From NCBI GenBank assembly GCA_026415235.1, contig JAOAHM010000011.1, positions 1-34,482 of the forward strand: 34,482 nucleotides of DNA, written 5' to 3'. The number at the start of each line of letters is the position of its first letter. The first letter of the stretch is position 1. The position numbers were made by a program, and so were the translations under genes. The stretch is from Ignavibacteria bacterium. GTDB taxonomy: Bacteria; Bacteroidota; Ignavibacteria; Ch128b. This document shows, piece after piece, positions 16,995 to 25,892 of this stretch. The notes beneath the pieces were generated by a model, which worked only from the letters and a program-made list of their open reading frames with translations, was not told where the DNA came from and made no database searches.

Positions 16995-17034
16995 CCCTTT
17001 GGTCTTTTGGCTCTTGATTCCCTCAAGAGCAGGG
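16995..17034 (-). promoter_or_regulatory. structured rpsF leader, candidate S6-S18 autoregulatory element
   Basis: In the minus-strand transcript a perfect 8-bp stem (17010-17017 with 17023-17030, core GCTCTTGA) closes a 5-base loop. The CCCT just before it (17031-17034) can pair with AGGG inside the rpsF Shine-Dalgarno sequence (16995-16998), which would hide the ribosome-binding site. rpsF leaders regulated by S6-S18 are known in many bacteria. I do not see the classical CCG bulge here, so this may be a variant or a different control. Confidence 0.5.
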
Positions 17035-17112
17035 TTAATGGTTAAATTAATTGTTCACAAATTTAAATATTTAAATTGAATTTTTTAATTACATCAATAA
17101 ATAAAGAACAAT

Positions 17113-19188
17113 TTACTTTAATAAAGGTGCAATTACCAATGATACAACTGACATTAACTTTATCAAAATATTTAATGAAGGACCTGCAGTATCTTTGAAT
17201 GGGTCACCAACAGTATCGCCAACAACAGCTGCTTTGTGAGCTTCAGAACCTTTTCCACCAAGATGACCAGCTTCAATATACTTCTTTGCATTGTCCCATG
17301 CTCCACCTGCATTTGCCATAAATATTGCTAACAATACACCTGAAGCAGTAACACCAGCAAGCAATCCGCCTAATGCTTCTTTATCCATAAATCCAAAAAA
17401 TACTGGAGTTACTATAGCAATTAAACCTGGAACAACCATTCTTTGAATAGCAGCTTTTGTGGAAATATCTACACACTTTGCATAATCTGCTTTTGCTTTT
17501 CCTTCTAAAAGTCCTGGTATAGTTTTGAACTGTCTTCGTACTTCAGCAATCATATCATAAGCTGCATCACCAACTGCTCTCAAAGCCATTGAAGAGAACA
17601 AAAATGGCAACATTGCACCTACAAACAAGCCAGCTATTACAAACGGTTTACTAACATCAATTTTATCAATATCAGCAGCAGTTTGATATGCACTGAACAA
17701 TGCAAGAGCAGTTAATGCAGCAGATGCAATTGCAAAACCTTTTCCAATTGCTGCAGTTGTATTTCCAACAGCATCAAGCTTATCGGTTCTTGCACGAACT
17801 TCTTTACCTAAATGACTCATTTCTGCTATTCCACCAGCATTATCAGCAATTGGACCATAAGCATCAACTGCTAATTGAATTCCTGTTGTGGATAACATAC
17901 CAAGAGCTGCAATTGCTGTCCCATAAAGTCCAGCTAATGAATAAGAAATTACAATTGCAGCGCCAATCATTAACATTGGGAGTGCTGTGGAAGTCATTCC
18001 CAATGCGAGTCCAGCGATGATATTTGTTGCTGTTCCAGTTTGTGATTGTTCGGCAATTTTTTGAGCTGGTTTTTTTGATTCAGAAGTGTAAAATTCAGTA
18101 ATCAAACCAATTCCAATACCACCAATCAAACCAGAGATTACAGAAATAAATAATCCATTAGCAGTTATTGTTTTCAAAGTACCAGTAATATTATTAACTG
18201 GATCAATTGGTTGTGGGACAAAGTAACTAATTATTGGATAGGAAAGAATAATCATCAAAATACCAGCACCAAAAGTTCCGAGGTTTAGAGCCTTTTGTGG
18301 ATTTCCACCTTCCTCAGTTCTTACGACAAATGTTCCAAGAATGGAAACTAAAATTCCAACACCAGCAAGAATAAGCGGAAGCACTATTAAATTGATATTG
18401 GCACCACTTAAATAAGCAATTCCAAGAACCATTGTTCCAACAATCGAGCCTACATAAGATTCAAATAAGTCAGCTCCCATTCCAGCTACATCACCTACAT
18501 TATCACCAACATTATCTGCAATAACTGCAGGATTTCTTGGGTCATCTTCAGGAATACCTGCTTCAACTTTTCCAACTAAATCTGCACCAACATCAGCAGC
18601 TTTCGTGTAAATTCCACCACCGACTCTTGCAAATAATGCAATTGAAGAAGCACCAAGTGAAAATCCAGTTAATACATTCAAAACTTTTAGATAATCAACT
18701 GAACCATCTGCTGTAATAAACAAACCTTGATAAACAATAAAAAGTACACTTAAACCGAGTAATCCGAAACTAACGACTGTCATACCCATAACCGAACCAC
18801 CAGAAAAAGCAACTTGCAATGCTTTAACTAAACTCGTCTGTGCAGCATTAGTGGTTCTAACATTTGACTTAGTAGCGATATACATTCCAATCCAACCAGC
18901 AAGTCCAGAAGCAAAGGCACCTACCAAAAAGCTAATCCCAACAAGCGGAGAAGAATTTTCTTCCTGCCAACCACTAATTGCAAGTAAAATTGCGACAACT
19001 ATCGCAAAGAAAGTTAAAACTTTATACTCTCTTCTAAGAAATGCCATGGCACCTTCTTGGATGTAAGAAGAAATTTCTTGCATTGTTTGGTTGCCAGGCT
19101 CTTGTTTCAAAATCCATTTGCTTTTTAGAAAAGCAAAAAGTAAACCAAGTATGGCTACAATAGGCAGTAAGTAGAGCAAACTATTCAT
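17113..19188 (-). CDS. hppA: K+-dependent membrane pyrophosphatase (H+ or Na+ pumping)
   Basis: A 691-residue integral membrane enzyme with about 16 membrane helices that couples pyrophosphate hydrolysis to H+ or Na+ export. The active-site signature is at 199-233 ([35 protein letters not shown]). [10 protein letters not shown] at 475-484 has Ala at 479 and Gly at 482, where K+-independent enzymes have Lys and Thr, so K+ dependence is expected. A conserved Glu lies at 243 (ADLFESYVG). The ion pumped cannot be settled by eye. The ATG overlaps the pth stop by 4 bp (ATGA) with a GGGGT ribosome-binding site, so translation is coupled to pth. No terminator follows before the rpsF leader 127 bp on. 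Confidence 0.95.
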   Translation of the reverse strand: MNSLLYLLPIVAILGLLFAFLKSKWILKQEPGNQTMQEISSYIQEGAMAFLRREYKVLTFFAIVVAILLAISGWQEENSSPLVGISFLVGAFASGLAGWIGMYIATKSNVRTTNAAQTSLVKALQVAFSGGSVMGMTVVSFGLLGLSVLFIVYQGLFITADGSVDYLKVLNVLTGFSLGASSIALFARVGGGIYTKAADVGADLVGKVEAGIPEDDPRNPAVIADNVGDNVGDVAGMGADLFESYVGSIVGTMVLGIAYLSGANINLIVLPLILAGVGILVSILGTFVVRTEEGGNPQKALNLGTFGAGILMIILSYPIISYFVPQPIDPVNNITGTLKTITANGLFISVISGLIGGIGIGLITEFYTSESKKPAQKIAEQSQTGTATNIIAGLALGMTSTALPMLMIGAAIVISYSLAGLYGTAIAALGMLSTTGIQLAVDAYGPIADNAGGIAEMSHLGKEVRARTDKLDAVGNTTAAIGKGFAIASAALTALALFSAYQTAADIDKIDVSKPFVIAGLFVGAMLPFLFSSMALRAVGDAAYDMIAEVRRQFKTIPGLLEGKAKADYAKCVDISTKAAIQRMVVPGLIAIVTPVFFGFMDKEALGGLLAGVTASGVLLAIFMANAGGAWDNAKKYIEAGHLGGKGSEAHKAAVVGDTVGDPFKDTAGPSLNILIKLMSVVSLVIAPLLK

Positions 19189-19793
19189 TCTGTTACCCCA
19201 TTAATTGTTGGATTGGATTTTTTATTGGAATGAATTTTAGAATAATATTCCAACGCTTTTTTTAAGCCTCCCACTAAAAAAGCCTCACAAATTTCTACAG
19301 ATAAATTAATTGCGTCATTAATGATTGGTTTTTCTTCTTCGTTGAAAGGGGAAAGTACATATTCAGCTTGTTTATCTTTTTCAAAATTTTTGCCGATGCC
19401 AATTCTAAGTCTTGGAAAATCTGTCGACTGAATTTCTTCAATGATTGATAGTAATCCATTGTGACCACCATGAGAACCTTTTGCTCTAAGCCGAATCTTA
19501 CCTACATCAAGATGAATATCATCACAAACAACTAACATCTCATCAAAATCAAAATTAAATTTAGAATGGAAATCACGAACTGCCTTACCTGATATGTTCA
19601 TGTAAGTTAAAGGAAGAAGAAGAGAGAAATCAGAATTATCTGTTTCTCCCCTCGCATAAAGTGCACTTTGATTGAATTTGTCAAATTTAAGGTTTTTAAG
19701 TTTAGCTAAGTTTTCTACAACCTTAAAGCCTACATTATGTCTTGTTTCAGAATACTTAATACCTGGATTTCCTAAACCAACTATCACGCGCAA
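19185..19793 (-). CDS. pth: peptidyl-tRNA hydrolase
   Basis: A 202-residue enzyme that releases tRNA from stalled peptidyl-tRNA. Family motifs are [19 protein letters not shown] with N9 and catalytic H19, LTYMNISG with N66, VVCDDIHL with D92, and GSHGGHNGL with N112. The start is TTG at 19791-19793, giving the canonical [12 protein letters not shown]-terminus; no in-frame ATG lies upstream before the rplY stop, 12 bp away. The C-terminal 15 residues are a basic, non-conserved tail. It follows rplY, the usual ctc-pth pair, and overlaps hppA. Confidence 0.96.
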   Translation of the reverse strand: MRVIVGLGNPGIKYSETRHNVGFKVVENLAKLKNLKFDKFNQSALYARGETDNSDFSLLLPLTYMNISGKAVRDFHSKFNFDFDEMLVVCDDIHLDVGKIRLRAKGSHGGHNGLLSIIEEIQSTDFPRLRIGIGKNFEKDKQAEYVLSPFNEEEKPIINDAINLSVEICEAFLVGGLKKALEYYSKIHSNKKSNPTINGVTE

Positions 19794-19805
19794 AGCATTC
19801 CAATC

Positions 19806-20450
19806 TTATTTTTCTTCTTCGGTCTTCTTACCTTTTTGAATGACTTCAGGCTCTGCTTGTTCGGTTGATGGAGCCTCGGCAGTTGTTTCAACTTCTTTGT
19901 GTAAAGTTTTGTGTATTACTGTAACTATTGTTGCCTCTGGATTTGATACAAATCTTAATCCAGGAACATTCAAATCTTTAACATGAATTGATTCGCCAAT
20001 CTTGAGATTTGAAACATCAACATCAATTTTATCTGGAATTTCAGTGGGCAAACATTCAACTTCAACTTTATGCAAGGAATGTTGTAATAGTCCACCTTCT
20101 TTGACACCAATTGGTGTTCCAACTAAATGAACAGCTACTTCTACTGTTACTTTCTCACCAGCTTTCAATCCATGAAAATCAACATGAATAATCTTATCAG
20201 TTACTGGATCAAGCTGAAATTCTTTGAGAATACAGGTTTTTGTTCCAACTCCATCAATTTCCAGATTTATTAAATATGTTTCAGCAGAAAATACAATTGG
20301 TTTTAGCTTAGTTTCTGGAACAGCAAGAAAAATATTTTCTTCTCCGTGTGCATAATAGACAGCAGGAACATAACCTTTCTTTCTTAATTCTGTTAAGTAA
20401 CCTCTTGTACTTAATTCTCGTTTTATACCATTAAGTGTAACTTGAGCCAT
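19806..20450 (-). CDS. rplY: 50S ribosomal protein L25/CTC (TL5) general stress form
   Basis: A 214-residue two-domain L25 of the CTC type. Residues 1-92 are the 5S-rRNA-binding domain (RKKGYVPAVYYAHGEENIFL, HVDFHGLKAGEKV). Residues about 95-185 are the TL5 C-terminal domain (EVAVHLVGTPIGVKEGGLLQ, LPTEIPDKIDVDVSNLKIGE). A charged Glu/Lys/Thr tail follows. ATG is preceded by AAGGAG at 10-base spacing. It lies 19 bp after prs and 12 bp before pth, the widespread prs-ctc-pth order. Confidence 0.96.
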   Translation of the reverse strand: MAQVTLNGIKRELSTRGYLTELRKKGYVPAVYYAHGEENIFLAVPETKLKPIVFSAETYLINLEIDGVGTKTCILKEFQLDPVTDKIIHVDFHGLKAGEKVTVEVAVHLVGTPIGVKEGGLLQHSLHKVEVECLPTEIPDKIDVDVSNLKIGESIHVKDLNVPGLRFVSNPEATIVTVIHKTLHKEVETTAEAPSTEQAEPEVIQKGKKTEEEK

Positions 20451-20469
20451 AGCTTATTAACTCCTTTTT

Positions 20470-21441
20470 TCAATCTTTATCTGTATCGAATAGTGAACTA
20501 ATTGATTTATATTCAAAAGTGTATTGAATTGCCAAAGCAAATGTTTTTGCAACTGAAACTACTTCTAAATTTTTTACTTTGTTAACTCTTTCGTTGTTGA
20601 TTGTATCAGTAACAAATAATTTATCAAGCGGTGCATTATTTAAAAGTTCTACTGCACTATCGGACGAAAAAACAGGATGTGTGCAAATTCCAATTATAGA
20701 AAGAGCACCTTTTTCTTTAAGTAAATGAGCAGCTTGTGTAAATGTATTTGCTGTATCTATAATATCATCTACCAACAATACATTTTTACCTTCAACATTT
20801 CCAATGATATTCATTATTTCTGTCACATTCTGCTGAGGTCGTCGTTTGTCTATAACAACTAAATCTGCGTTAAATCTTTTAGCATATGCTCTTGCGAGCT
20901 TAATTCCTCCCACATCAGGAGAAACAACAGCTAAGTTATTTAAATTCAACTTTTCAATTCTCTTAAAAAATGTAGCCGATGCATATAAATGGTCAAAAGG
21001 TATATCAAAAAAACCTTGAACCTGACTTGCATGTAAATCCATTGTAATTACTCTATCAGCACCAGCAACTGTAATCAAATTCGCCACTAATTTTGCCGTG
21101 ATAGATACTCGTGGCTGATCTTTTCTGTCTTGTCTTGAGTAACCAAAGTACGGAATTACAGCGGTTATCTTATTCGCCGAAGCTCTTCGAGCAGCATCTA
21201 TCATTATCAATAATTCCATTAAATTTTCGTGGGGTGTATTTGTAGATTGAATTATAAAAACATCACTTCCACGAATATTATCAGCATATTTTACCCAAAT
21301 TTCACCATCACTGAACTTTTTAATTTCACAGTGACCTAAATCTTTTCCCAAAGCCTGTTTTAATTCTCTTCCTATCGCTTCGGCTAAAGGTTTATTGGAA
21401 TTTCCAGTAAATACCTTAAAATCTCTAACCAGATTACTCAT
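20470..21441 (-). CDS. prs: ribose-phosphate pyrophosphokinase (PRPP synthase, class I)
   Basis: A 323-residue enzyme making PRPP from ribose 5-phosphate and ATP for nucleotide, His, Trp and NAD synthesis. Recognised motifs are FSDGEIWVKYADNIRGSDVF, PYFGYSRQDRKDQPRVSITA, the divalent-cation site DLHASQVQGFFDIP, and the PRPP loop VLLVDDIIDTANTFTQAA. Length is typical. ATG at 21439-21441 has no clear Shine-Dalgarno sequence, unlike its downstream neighbours. It heads the prs-rplY-pth-hppA unit, and a promoter candidate is present upstream. Confidence 0.97.
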   Translation of the reverse strand: MSNLVRDFKVFTGNSNKPLAEAIGRELKQALGKDLGHCEIKKFSDGEIWVKYADNIRGSDVFIIQSTNTPHENLMELLIMIDAARRASANKITAVIPYFGYSRQDRKDQPRVSITAKLVANLITVAGADRVITMDLHASQVQGFFDIPFDHLYASATFFKRIEKLNLNNLAVVSPDVGGIKLARAYAKRFNADLVVIDKRRPQQNVTEIMNIIGNVEGKNVLLVDDIIDTANTFTQAAHLLKEKGALSIIGICTHPVFSSDSAVELLNNAPLDKLFVTDTINNERVNKVKNLEVVSVAKTFALAIQYTFEYKSISSLFDTDKD

Positions 21442-21483
21442 TACAAGTTGGATTACTTTTTATATCTTCAATTTAGACTTGCT

Positions 21484-21512
21484 AAAATACTAAAAAGCTA
21501 AAAAGATTTCAA
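21484..21512 (-). promoter_or_regulatory. candidate promoter of prs-rplY-pth-hppA
   Basis: On the minus strand TTGAAA (21507-21512) and TATTTT (21484-21489) are 17 bases apart, ending about 42 bases before the prs ATG. The spacer carries a tandem CTTTTTAG repeat. Spacing and -35 are good and the -10 is partial. It lies in the 107-bp gap after the lipoprotein gene, where no terminator was seen. Confidence 0.38.
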
Positions 21513-21548
21513 TTTAACAACACTTGGTAAAAAATTAATTATTTTCAG

Positions 21549-22223
21549 TTATTCTTCAATTTTCCTTCGTTTCTTACGAATTATCAGTAAAATCCATAAT
21601 AAAATTAATATAAAAGCTAATGCAAGTATTTGAAATGTAAGGTTAGTGCCAACGGGTGTTTTAATTGTTGCAGTTAATGTTTTATCAGTTTTTAGTTGAT
21701 TTAATGAGAATTTCCAAATCAAAGTATTGTTTTTTCGTTCATTCGCATTATCTGTGATTATTTGTCCAGGGAAGTGATAGATAAATTTCAAACTGTATTT
21801 TTCTGCATCAACAAATGGAGAATGATAACCTTTAACTCTTTGTTCAAAAATTTTCTGCCCAGTTGCTCCATCAACAAATTTGAATTGATATTCACTAAAG
21901 AACTTGTTTTTATTGAGATTATTAATATCATCAAAAACGATTTTCACTTCTGCATGGTAGGTACTGTCTTTTTCGTCCTCCCAAACTTTAATTGATTTAA
22001 CTTCTATTCCATCACTATTAAAATTTTTGTTTATAATTTCTTGATTAAATGAAAATAAATTTGTTTCGCTGGTATCTTGATAAATTAATTTGATATCTGT
22101 CCAATAGTGAATAATAGCCGAACCACTTCCATCGGCACCAATAAATGTCTCCATCTCAAAATTGATGCAACCATAAAACGATAATAATACTAAACAATAA
22201 ACTATACATCTTAACTTCTGCAT
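21549..22223 (-). CDS. membrane-anchored lipoprotein, LppM-like
   Basis: A 224-residue protein with a signal peptide and a possible lipobox (LSFYGC, C19), a beta-rich extracytoplasmic domain and a C-terminal membrane helix at about 197-216 followed by RKKRRK. The N-terminal part (METFIGADGSGSAIIHYWTD) resembles the start of LppM/DUF3153-type domains; this is a weak, memory-based match. Having both a lipobox and a C-terminal transmembrane segment with a positive tail suggests an inner-membrane location. ATG lacks a strong ribosome-binding site. It is divergent from fmdB and 107 bp upstream of prs. Function unknown. Confidence 0.7.
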   Translation of the reverse strand: MQKLRCIVYCLVLLSFYGCINFEMETFIGADGSGSAIIHYWTDIKLIYQDTSETNLFSFNQEIINKNFNSDGIEVKSIKVWEDEKDSTYHAEVKIVFDDINNLNKNKFFSEYQFKFVDGATGQKIFEQRVKGYHSPFVDAEKYSLKFIYHFPGQIITDNANERKNNTLIWKFSLNQLKTDKTLTATIKTPVGTNLTFQILALAFILILLWILLIIRKKRRKIEE

Positions 22224-22403
22224 AAATTTAATCTCACTCTCTTTGAACTCAGTTTAAGAAGAATTCAAAGTTTTTACAAATATTTTATGTTAAGTATTCT
22301 TTATCCACGAAGAAATGATTGAAACTTTTAAAATTAAGATGCATCAAAAAATTGGAGTAGTAAAAATTTTTTCGGAACTTTGAAAATAAATAATGAGGGA
22401 TAT

Positions 22404-22652
22404 ATGCCAACTTATGACTATAAATGTATTAAGTGCGGAAACACATTCGAACTTTTTCATGGAATAAATGAAAGACCTCAAGTTACATGTCAGAAATGTG
22501 GTTCAATTGCACAAAAACAAATTAGTTTACATTCAGGATTGATTTTCAAAGGAAGTGGATTTTATATCACTGACTACAAAAAAAGCAATTCATCCTCTTC
22601 TACTTCTTCTACAAAATCCTCCTCAGAAACTTCGAAAACTGAAAACAAGTAA
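22404..22652 (+). CDS. FmdB-family zinc-ribbon protein
   Basis: An 82-residue protein and the only plus-strand gene here. The N-terminus MPTYDYKCIKCGNTFEL is the FmdB/CxxC_CxxC_SSSS signature, with C8, C11, C29 and C32 forming a zinc ribbon. Residues about 61-78 are a Ser-rich tail, also typical of the family. ATG at 22404-22406 is chosen because GAGGG lies 4 bases upstream; a TTG eight codons earlier has no such site. The family name comes from a putative regulator of formamidase, but the function of most members is unknown. A weak promoter-like pair, TTTACA (22273-22278) and TATTCT (22295-22300), lies upstream. Confidence 0.9.
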   Translation: MPTYDYKCIKCGNTFELFHGINERPQVTCQKCGSIAQKQISLHSGLIFKGSGFYITDYKKSNSSSSTSSTKSSSETSKTENK

Positions 22653-22664
22653 TGAATAAAATGA

Positions 22665-22692
22665 GGACTGACCTCGTTTTAGAGGTCAGTTC
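22665..22692. terminator. hairpin between convergent fmdB and the fusion gene
   Basis: A 9-bp perfect stem (22667-22675 with 22682-22690, core ACTGACCTC), extended by one wobble and one G-C pair, closes a 6-base loop. The stop codon of the minus-strand fusion gene (22679-22681) lies in that loop, and the fmdB stop is 12 bp before the hairpin. No long T tract follows on either strand, so it is a weaker terminator than the other two, or a 3'-end protecting structure. Confidence 0.6.
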
Positions 22693-25600
22693 CCAATGAA
22701 AGATAAAACTTAGTATCAGAGAAGTTTACAAAATTATAATTCCAAGCAAAATCAAACTTCAACAAGAAACCGAACATGTAGATTCTTGTTCCGAAACCAG
22801 TTCCGATTAATAGATCTTTTGTATAAACATTTCCATAAGCATCACGAATAGTTCCTCTGAAGTCAGAATTTTTGTTCCATGCTGAACCTATATCAAGGAA
22901 AGCGACTCCTCGTATATTTTGAAAGAGAAGTGGTACTGCACCTGTTGCTAAAAACTTTATCAGAGGAAAATGAAATTCAAAATTCATAAGTGCATATTTT
23001 GTTCCGAGTCTTTGAGAATAATTATACCCTCGAAGTGGCAAAACAGGAGTTAAGAAGAGAAAATCTTCTGCTGATTCAATAGGAATTCTATTTTCTTCAA
23101 ATTGATAATTTATCCAATTTTCAGTTCCACCGAGCATAAACTTTTGTGGATTTCTTCCAAGGCTCACACCTCCAGATATTCTAAAAGTTAATGAATATTC
23201 TTTCCAGAACTTGAAATAAGTTCGGTAATCACCAGTAACTGTTCCAAAACTAAATGAATTTTTTCGAAGAGGTGGAACACCGAAAATTGTAAAGTTATAT
23301 CTTGTTCCTCTTGATGGTGCAGTAAATTCCCATAAAGAGTTATCGTGAACAAAGCTTGCTGATGGAATTAAGAGCGAAAGTGTCTGCGGTGGTTCTTCGT
23401 AAATATCAAGATTATCTCTTCTGACATTTAACCAACTAAGTCCTCCTTCAATACGATAGAATTTATCTATTGGATAAGATGCAGAGAAAAATGCTCCATA
23501 GTTTCTGTATCTGTACAAATAATAGAATCTGTTTCTTTCTTGTATCAAAAACCTTGCAGTATGAAATGCTTGAAAAGAAAAATCCGTTCGTTCTGGTAAA
23601 TAGAAATAAGCTAAACCATAATCACTATTTTTCAAATCGACATTCAAGCTCGTTATACCAATGATTTGGTGATCGCCCATCATATCACTAAAGGCAAGAA
23701 CGGTTGTGCCAAGCAATCCATAAAATGTTGAAAAACCAGCATTTGCATATACGATATCTGGTGAGAAATTTATTTTGTATTTATTGACAATGAAATTACC
23801 AAGTGAATCTTTTCTATCATAAGTGAATAGAGTTGTGTCGTTTTGTGTGTTTTCACGAGTAATAAATTTTTCGTTGAATATGTAATTAGTGAAGTTTTGT
23901 CGTGCAATTTCTGAGAATGTATTACTTGTATCAATAATATTTCCAGTTTTGATTAGAATCGAATCAGTATAAGCAATCTCTACTTTTTCTTTAGTAATAA
24001 CTTTGACCGTATCAATTTCATCTTCTTTATTTTTTGGTTGAGTGAGTCTTGATTGTGCAAACTTTGTCAAAGGTAAGCGATTAAAATCTGAAATTTGTTC
24101 GATAGGATTTGTCATCACAAAAATATTGTATGCAGCTTTGAACATGGAACTGAAAGCAAGTCGCTTACCATCACTGGATAAACTGATTTGATATATACCA
24201 TTTAATGAATTAGTAATTGGTTTTAAATCATCACTCGATTTGATAGGAATTGAATAATCTTGATTGAAATTCAGGTTTGAGATATCTTTTACATAAACAT
24301 TATTTATTCCATTAATGTCTGAAATGAAGTAAATATATCTACCATCACCTGAAGCAACTACTGATGTTTCGTTACTATTTGGTAAATCAGTTATTCTTTG
24401 AATTTCACGAGTTGAAATTTCAATTCTGTACAAATCAAGCTGACGATAATTGTGATTTATTATATCAAAAAAGTATTCACGTGATGCGAGTTCTGTATAA
24501 TCTCCACGATCCGATGAGAAATAGACTGCATTTCCATCATGTGAGAAGTGTGGATCGGAATCACTGAAAATATCATTAGTCAAGTTTACCAACTTTTTAG
24601 TTTCTAAGTCATAAACATAAATATCCGATTGATGTTTGTACAAACCGACGAATGCAAGTTTTTTACCATCAGGTGACCAATCAACCGAGAAAATACCATC
24701 GAGATTAAAATTTAACTTTTCATGCTTACCAGTTTTTACATCAATTATAAAAATCGCATCTGATGCACCAGCTTTAGAGGAGAGTGCAATTTTCTTACCA
24801 TCAGGTGACCAGCAAAGTCCTGGTGTTAAGATATGTAGTTCTTCAAAATTTGCTGTTGTATTCCCTTTCACAAGTTTTTTGATAATTTTTCCATCCGAAG
24901 CATTCATAAGAAATACATCGAAGTAATCATCACGGTTTGAAATAAATGCAATTAAATCACCTTGTGGAGAAATTGCTGGTGAGGTATTGTAAAATCCACC
25001 ATCTTTAGTGTGGTCAGTTAATTGCTTCGCAAATTCATTTGGTTCTTTTCTCAGTTCAATATCTGGCCAGTATAGAACTTTTTGTTCTTTTTTCCATTTT
25101 TCATTCAATTCTTTCAAATCAAAACCAAAAGCAGCTTTGAGTCCTCCTTCGAAATTTCCCTGACCACGAATTCGATTGAGTAAATCTCCGATTTTTTCTC
25201 GACCATATTTTTTTGAAATAAACCAAAATACTGATTGACCTCCTCGGTATGCAAAGTAGCCATCAAGCTGATTAATATCAGGAAGATACTGATTTATTGA
25301 AGCATCACGCATAAACATGTCAGAATGAGTATCCCAACCGAGAGCTTCAAATTCGGCTAAGCCTTCCATGAACCAAAGTGGTAAACTTAGAGTGATATTA
25401 TTTGAAATCACAGATTGCAACGAACCACCGTAGAACATGTCGTTCATTACAGCATGAACAAGCTCGTGATGAATAACATGTCGAAATTGGTCATAAGAAC
25501 CTTCGAATGGAACAACAACACGATTCTTAAATAACTCCGTTACACCTCCTATTCCTTCCTCAAGATATTCACTGACAACATTAGTTTGTTGAAAATCATT

Positions 25601-25870
25601 ATGTGAATTGTATACGATAATAGATATTCGATTATTGATGTTATACTTAAATGTTTTTTGAATTGAAACAAGTGCGGATTCAGCAGCAACAATAGCAAAT
25701 GTTGCAAGTCTTTCACCTCCATCTGTGAAGTAAACATCAAAATGCTTTGATTGAATGAAGTAGTAATTAAACTTTTTATATTGAACTTTATTCTTACCAA
25801 ACTGCCCAAAAAGATAACCACTATTAACAAGCAACAACAAAGAGATAAAAATTAATAATTTAGTTTTCAT
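22679..25870 (-). CDS. HExxH metallopeptidase - TolB-like propeller - Omp85-type barrel fusion
   Basis: A 1063-residue exported protein with three parts after a signal peptide (1-22). First, residues about 30-270 are a gluzincin-type peptidase with HELVH at 135-139 and the third ligand E169 in LWFMEGLAEF. Second, residues about 295-590 hold six PD40/TolB-like blades, with S-P-D-G-type turns at about 301, 355, 399, 443, 508 and 565. Third, after a linker, residues about 700-1063 look like an Omp85/BamA surface-antigen barrel, with MLGGTENW, the loop-6 motif LRGY at 946-949, VAFLDIGSAW at about 989-998, and TGFGTRIYMFGFLLKFDFAW. POTRA domains are lacking. ATG has GGTGA upstream and follows rnr by 22 bp; tamB lies in the same operon. 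Likely an outer-membrane quality-control or insertion factor; exact role unknown. Confidence 0.85.
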   Translation of the reverse strand: MKTKLLIFISLLLLVNSGYLFGQFGKNKVQYKKFNYYFIQSKHFDVYFTDGGERLATFAIVAAESALVSIQKTFKYNINNRISIIVYNSHNDFQQTNVVSEYLEEGIGGVTELFKNRVVVPFEGSYDQFRHVIHHELVHAVMNDMFYGGSLQSVISNNITLSLPLWFMEGLAEFEALGWDTHSDMFMRDASINQYLPDINQLDGYFAYRGGQSVFWFISKKYGREKIGDLLNRIRGQGNFEGGLKAAFGFDLKELNEKWKKEQKVLYWPDIELRKEPNEFAKQLTDHTKDGGFYNTSPAISPQGDLIAFISNRDDYFDVFLMNASDGKIIKKLVKGNTTANFEELHILTPGLCWSPDGKKIALSSKAGASDAIFIIDVKTGKHEKLNFNLDGIFSVDWSPDGKKLAFVGLYKHQSDIYVYDLETKKLVNLTNDIFSDSDPHFSHDGNAVYFSSDRGDYTELASREYFFDIINHNYRQLDLYRIEISTREIQRITDLPNSNETSVVASGDGRYIYFISDINGINNVYVKDISNLNFNQDYSIPIKSSDDLKPITNSLNGIYQISLSSDGKRLAFSSMFKAAYNIFVMTNPIEQISDFNRLPLTKFAQSRLTQPKNKEDEIDTVKVITKEKVEIAYTDSILIKTGNIIDTSNTFSEIARQNFTNYIFNEKFITRENTQNDTTLFTYDRKDSLGNFIVNKYKINFSPDIVYANAGFSTFYGLLGTTVLAFSDMMGDHQIIGITSLNVDLKNSDYGLAYFYLPERTDFSFQAFHTARFLIQERNRFYYLYRYRNYGAFFSASYPIDKFYRIEGGLSWLNVRRDNLDIYEEPPQTLSLLIPSASFVHDNSLWEFTAPSRGTRYNFTIFGVPPLRKNSFSFGTVTGDYRTYFKFWKEYSLTFRISGGVSLGRNPQKFMLGGTENWINYQFEENRIPIESAEDFLFLTPVLPLRGYNYSQRLGTKYALMNFEFHFPLIKFLATGAVPLLFQNIRGVAFLDIGSAWNKNSDFRGTIRDAYGNVYTKDLLIGTGFGTRIYMFGFLLKFDFAWNYNFVNFSDTKFYLSLGTDL

Positions 25871-25892
25871 ACATAATCACCGTAATTTTTTG

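Noticed and set aside
17050-17112. Inverted repeat ATTGTTC/GAACAAT around the hppA-rpsF gap
   Set aside because: Only 7 bp with about 50 bp between arms and no T tract; not a convincing terminator for hppA.
17700-18020. 106-codon plus-strand frame
   Set aside because: Antisense shadow of hppA, Gln/Leu-rich and without motifs.
22380-22382. TTG start for the FmdB protein
   Set aside because: The ATG at 22404 has GAGGG in place and matches the family N-terminus MPTYDY.
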